Shown one piece after another: positions 63,883 to 64,000 of a DNA stretch of 64,000 nucleotides (position 1 is the stretch's first letter; each line of letters starts with the position of its first letter). The position numbers and the translations under genes were made by a program. The stretch is taken from NCBI GenBank assembly GCA_019192445.1, contig JAHCMK010000001.1:62001-126000 (forward strand). The letters are read 5' to 3'. Under the pieces are notes generated by a model that did not search any database, was not told the DNA's origin, and saw only the letters and a list, made by a program, of their open reading frames with translations. The DNA comes from Oceanococcus sp. HetDA_MAG_MS8 (GTDB lineage Bacteria > Pseudomonadota > Gammaproteobacteria > Nevskiales > Oceanococcaceae).

Positions 63883-64000
63883 GCCTAGATGTACTACTGC
63901 GCGGGGCGCGTGGAATGGCGGGCCACGTATCCTAATGAAAATCGCCGCCTCGAGAGTATGTACACAGGTGAGTAGTCCGTTAACAGACTGGCCCGGACTT
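63883..64000. other. Upstream region of mutS to the window edge
   Basis: 118 bases. On the plus strand a frame from ATG 63935 stays open to the edge (22 codons, no recognisable protein, no ribosome site). It may or may not be the start of a divergent gene. Confidence 0.3.

Overview
The window looks like chromosomal DNA of a free-living, GC-rich gammaproteobacterium. The reasons are a fadBA operon with FadA of exactly 387 residues, the gloB / yafS-type methyltransferase / rnhA / dnaQ neighbourhood known from gammaproteobacteria, and many outer-membrane lipoproteins and envelope energy-coupling proteins. Fatty-acid oxidation, a desaturase, a PQQ dehydrogenase, secreted hydrolases and large c-type cytochromes suggest an aerobic heterotroph that uses lipids or hydrocarbons (Nevskiales/Salinisphaerales-like is a guess). 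I saw no rRNA, tRNA, CRISPR array, phage or insertion sequence.

Layout. 1-12866 is mixed metabolism: fadBA (fadB is cut by the window edge) with a clear terminator, an orphan PQQ alcohol dehydrogenase, a DUF302 protein, a small membrane protein, a class II aldolase-like protein, a short-chain dehydrogenase, and an AraC regulator divergent from a fatty-acid desaturase. A 0.7-kb gene-free stretch with three CAGATT-type repeat units follows, then an LVIVD-repeat exported protein. 12873-24735 is a leftward operon of eleven genes: SulP transporter, DabA, MrpE, F, G, split MrpA C-terminal part, B, C, D, then NuoL-like and NuoM-like subunits. It joins a dissolved-inorganic-carbon uptake protein (DabA) and a SulP permease to a complete Mrp-type ion-translocating module.

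25362-32722 holds three exported, probably lipid-anchored hydrolases (an esterase, a penicillin-acylase-like Ntn hydrolase and a DUF6351 protein) around a LysR regulator. 33377-39122 is a four-gene operon of two multi-CXXCH cytochromes, one CXXCH protein and a polytopic membrane protein, with no recognised pathway. rarA and an isochorismatase remnant follow. 40949-49812 is a nine-gene operon for a Ton/Tol-like motor (AgmX/TonB-like arm, two ExbD-like proteins, ExbB, TPR proteins, small exported proteins), preceded in the same direction by a LysM lytic transglycosylase and gloB. It resembles in gene content the Agl/Glt envelope machinery of myxobacteria and ends in a good terminator.

52183-54045 carries yafS-like, rnhA and dnaQ. 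54077-61272 is a second Mrp-type operon (E, F, G, A', B, C, D, a NuoL/MrpA-like subunit, a 78-residue membrane protein and a third antiporter-like subunit) lacking dabA and sulP. mutS lies just upstream of it on the same strand. The two Mrp modules are paralogous in plan: one is tied to inorganic carbon, the other has no substrate gene and probably handles Na+/H+ homeostasis.
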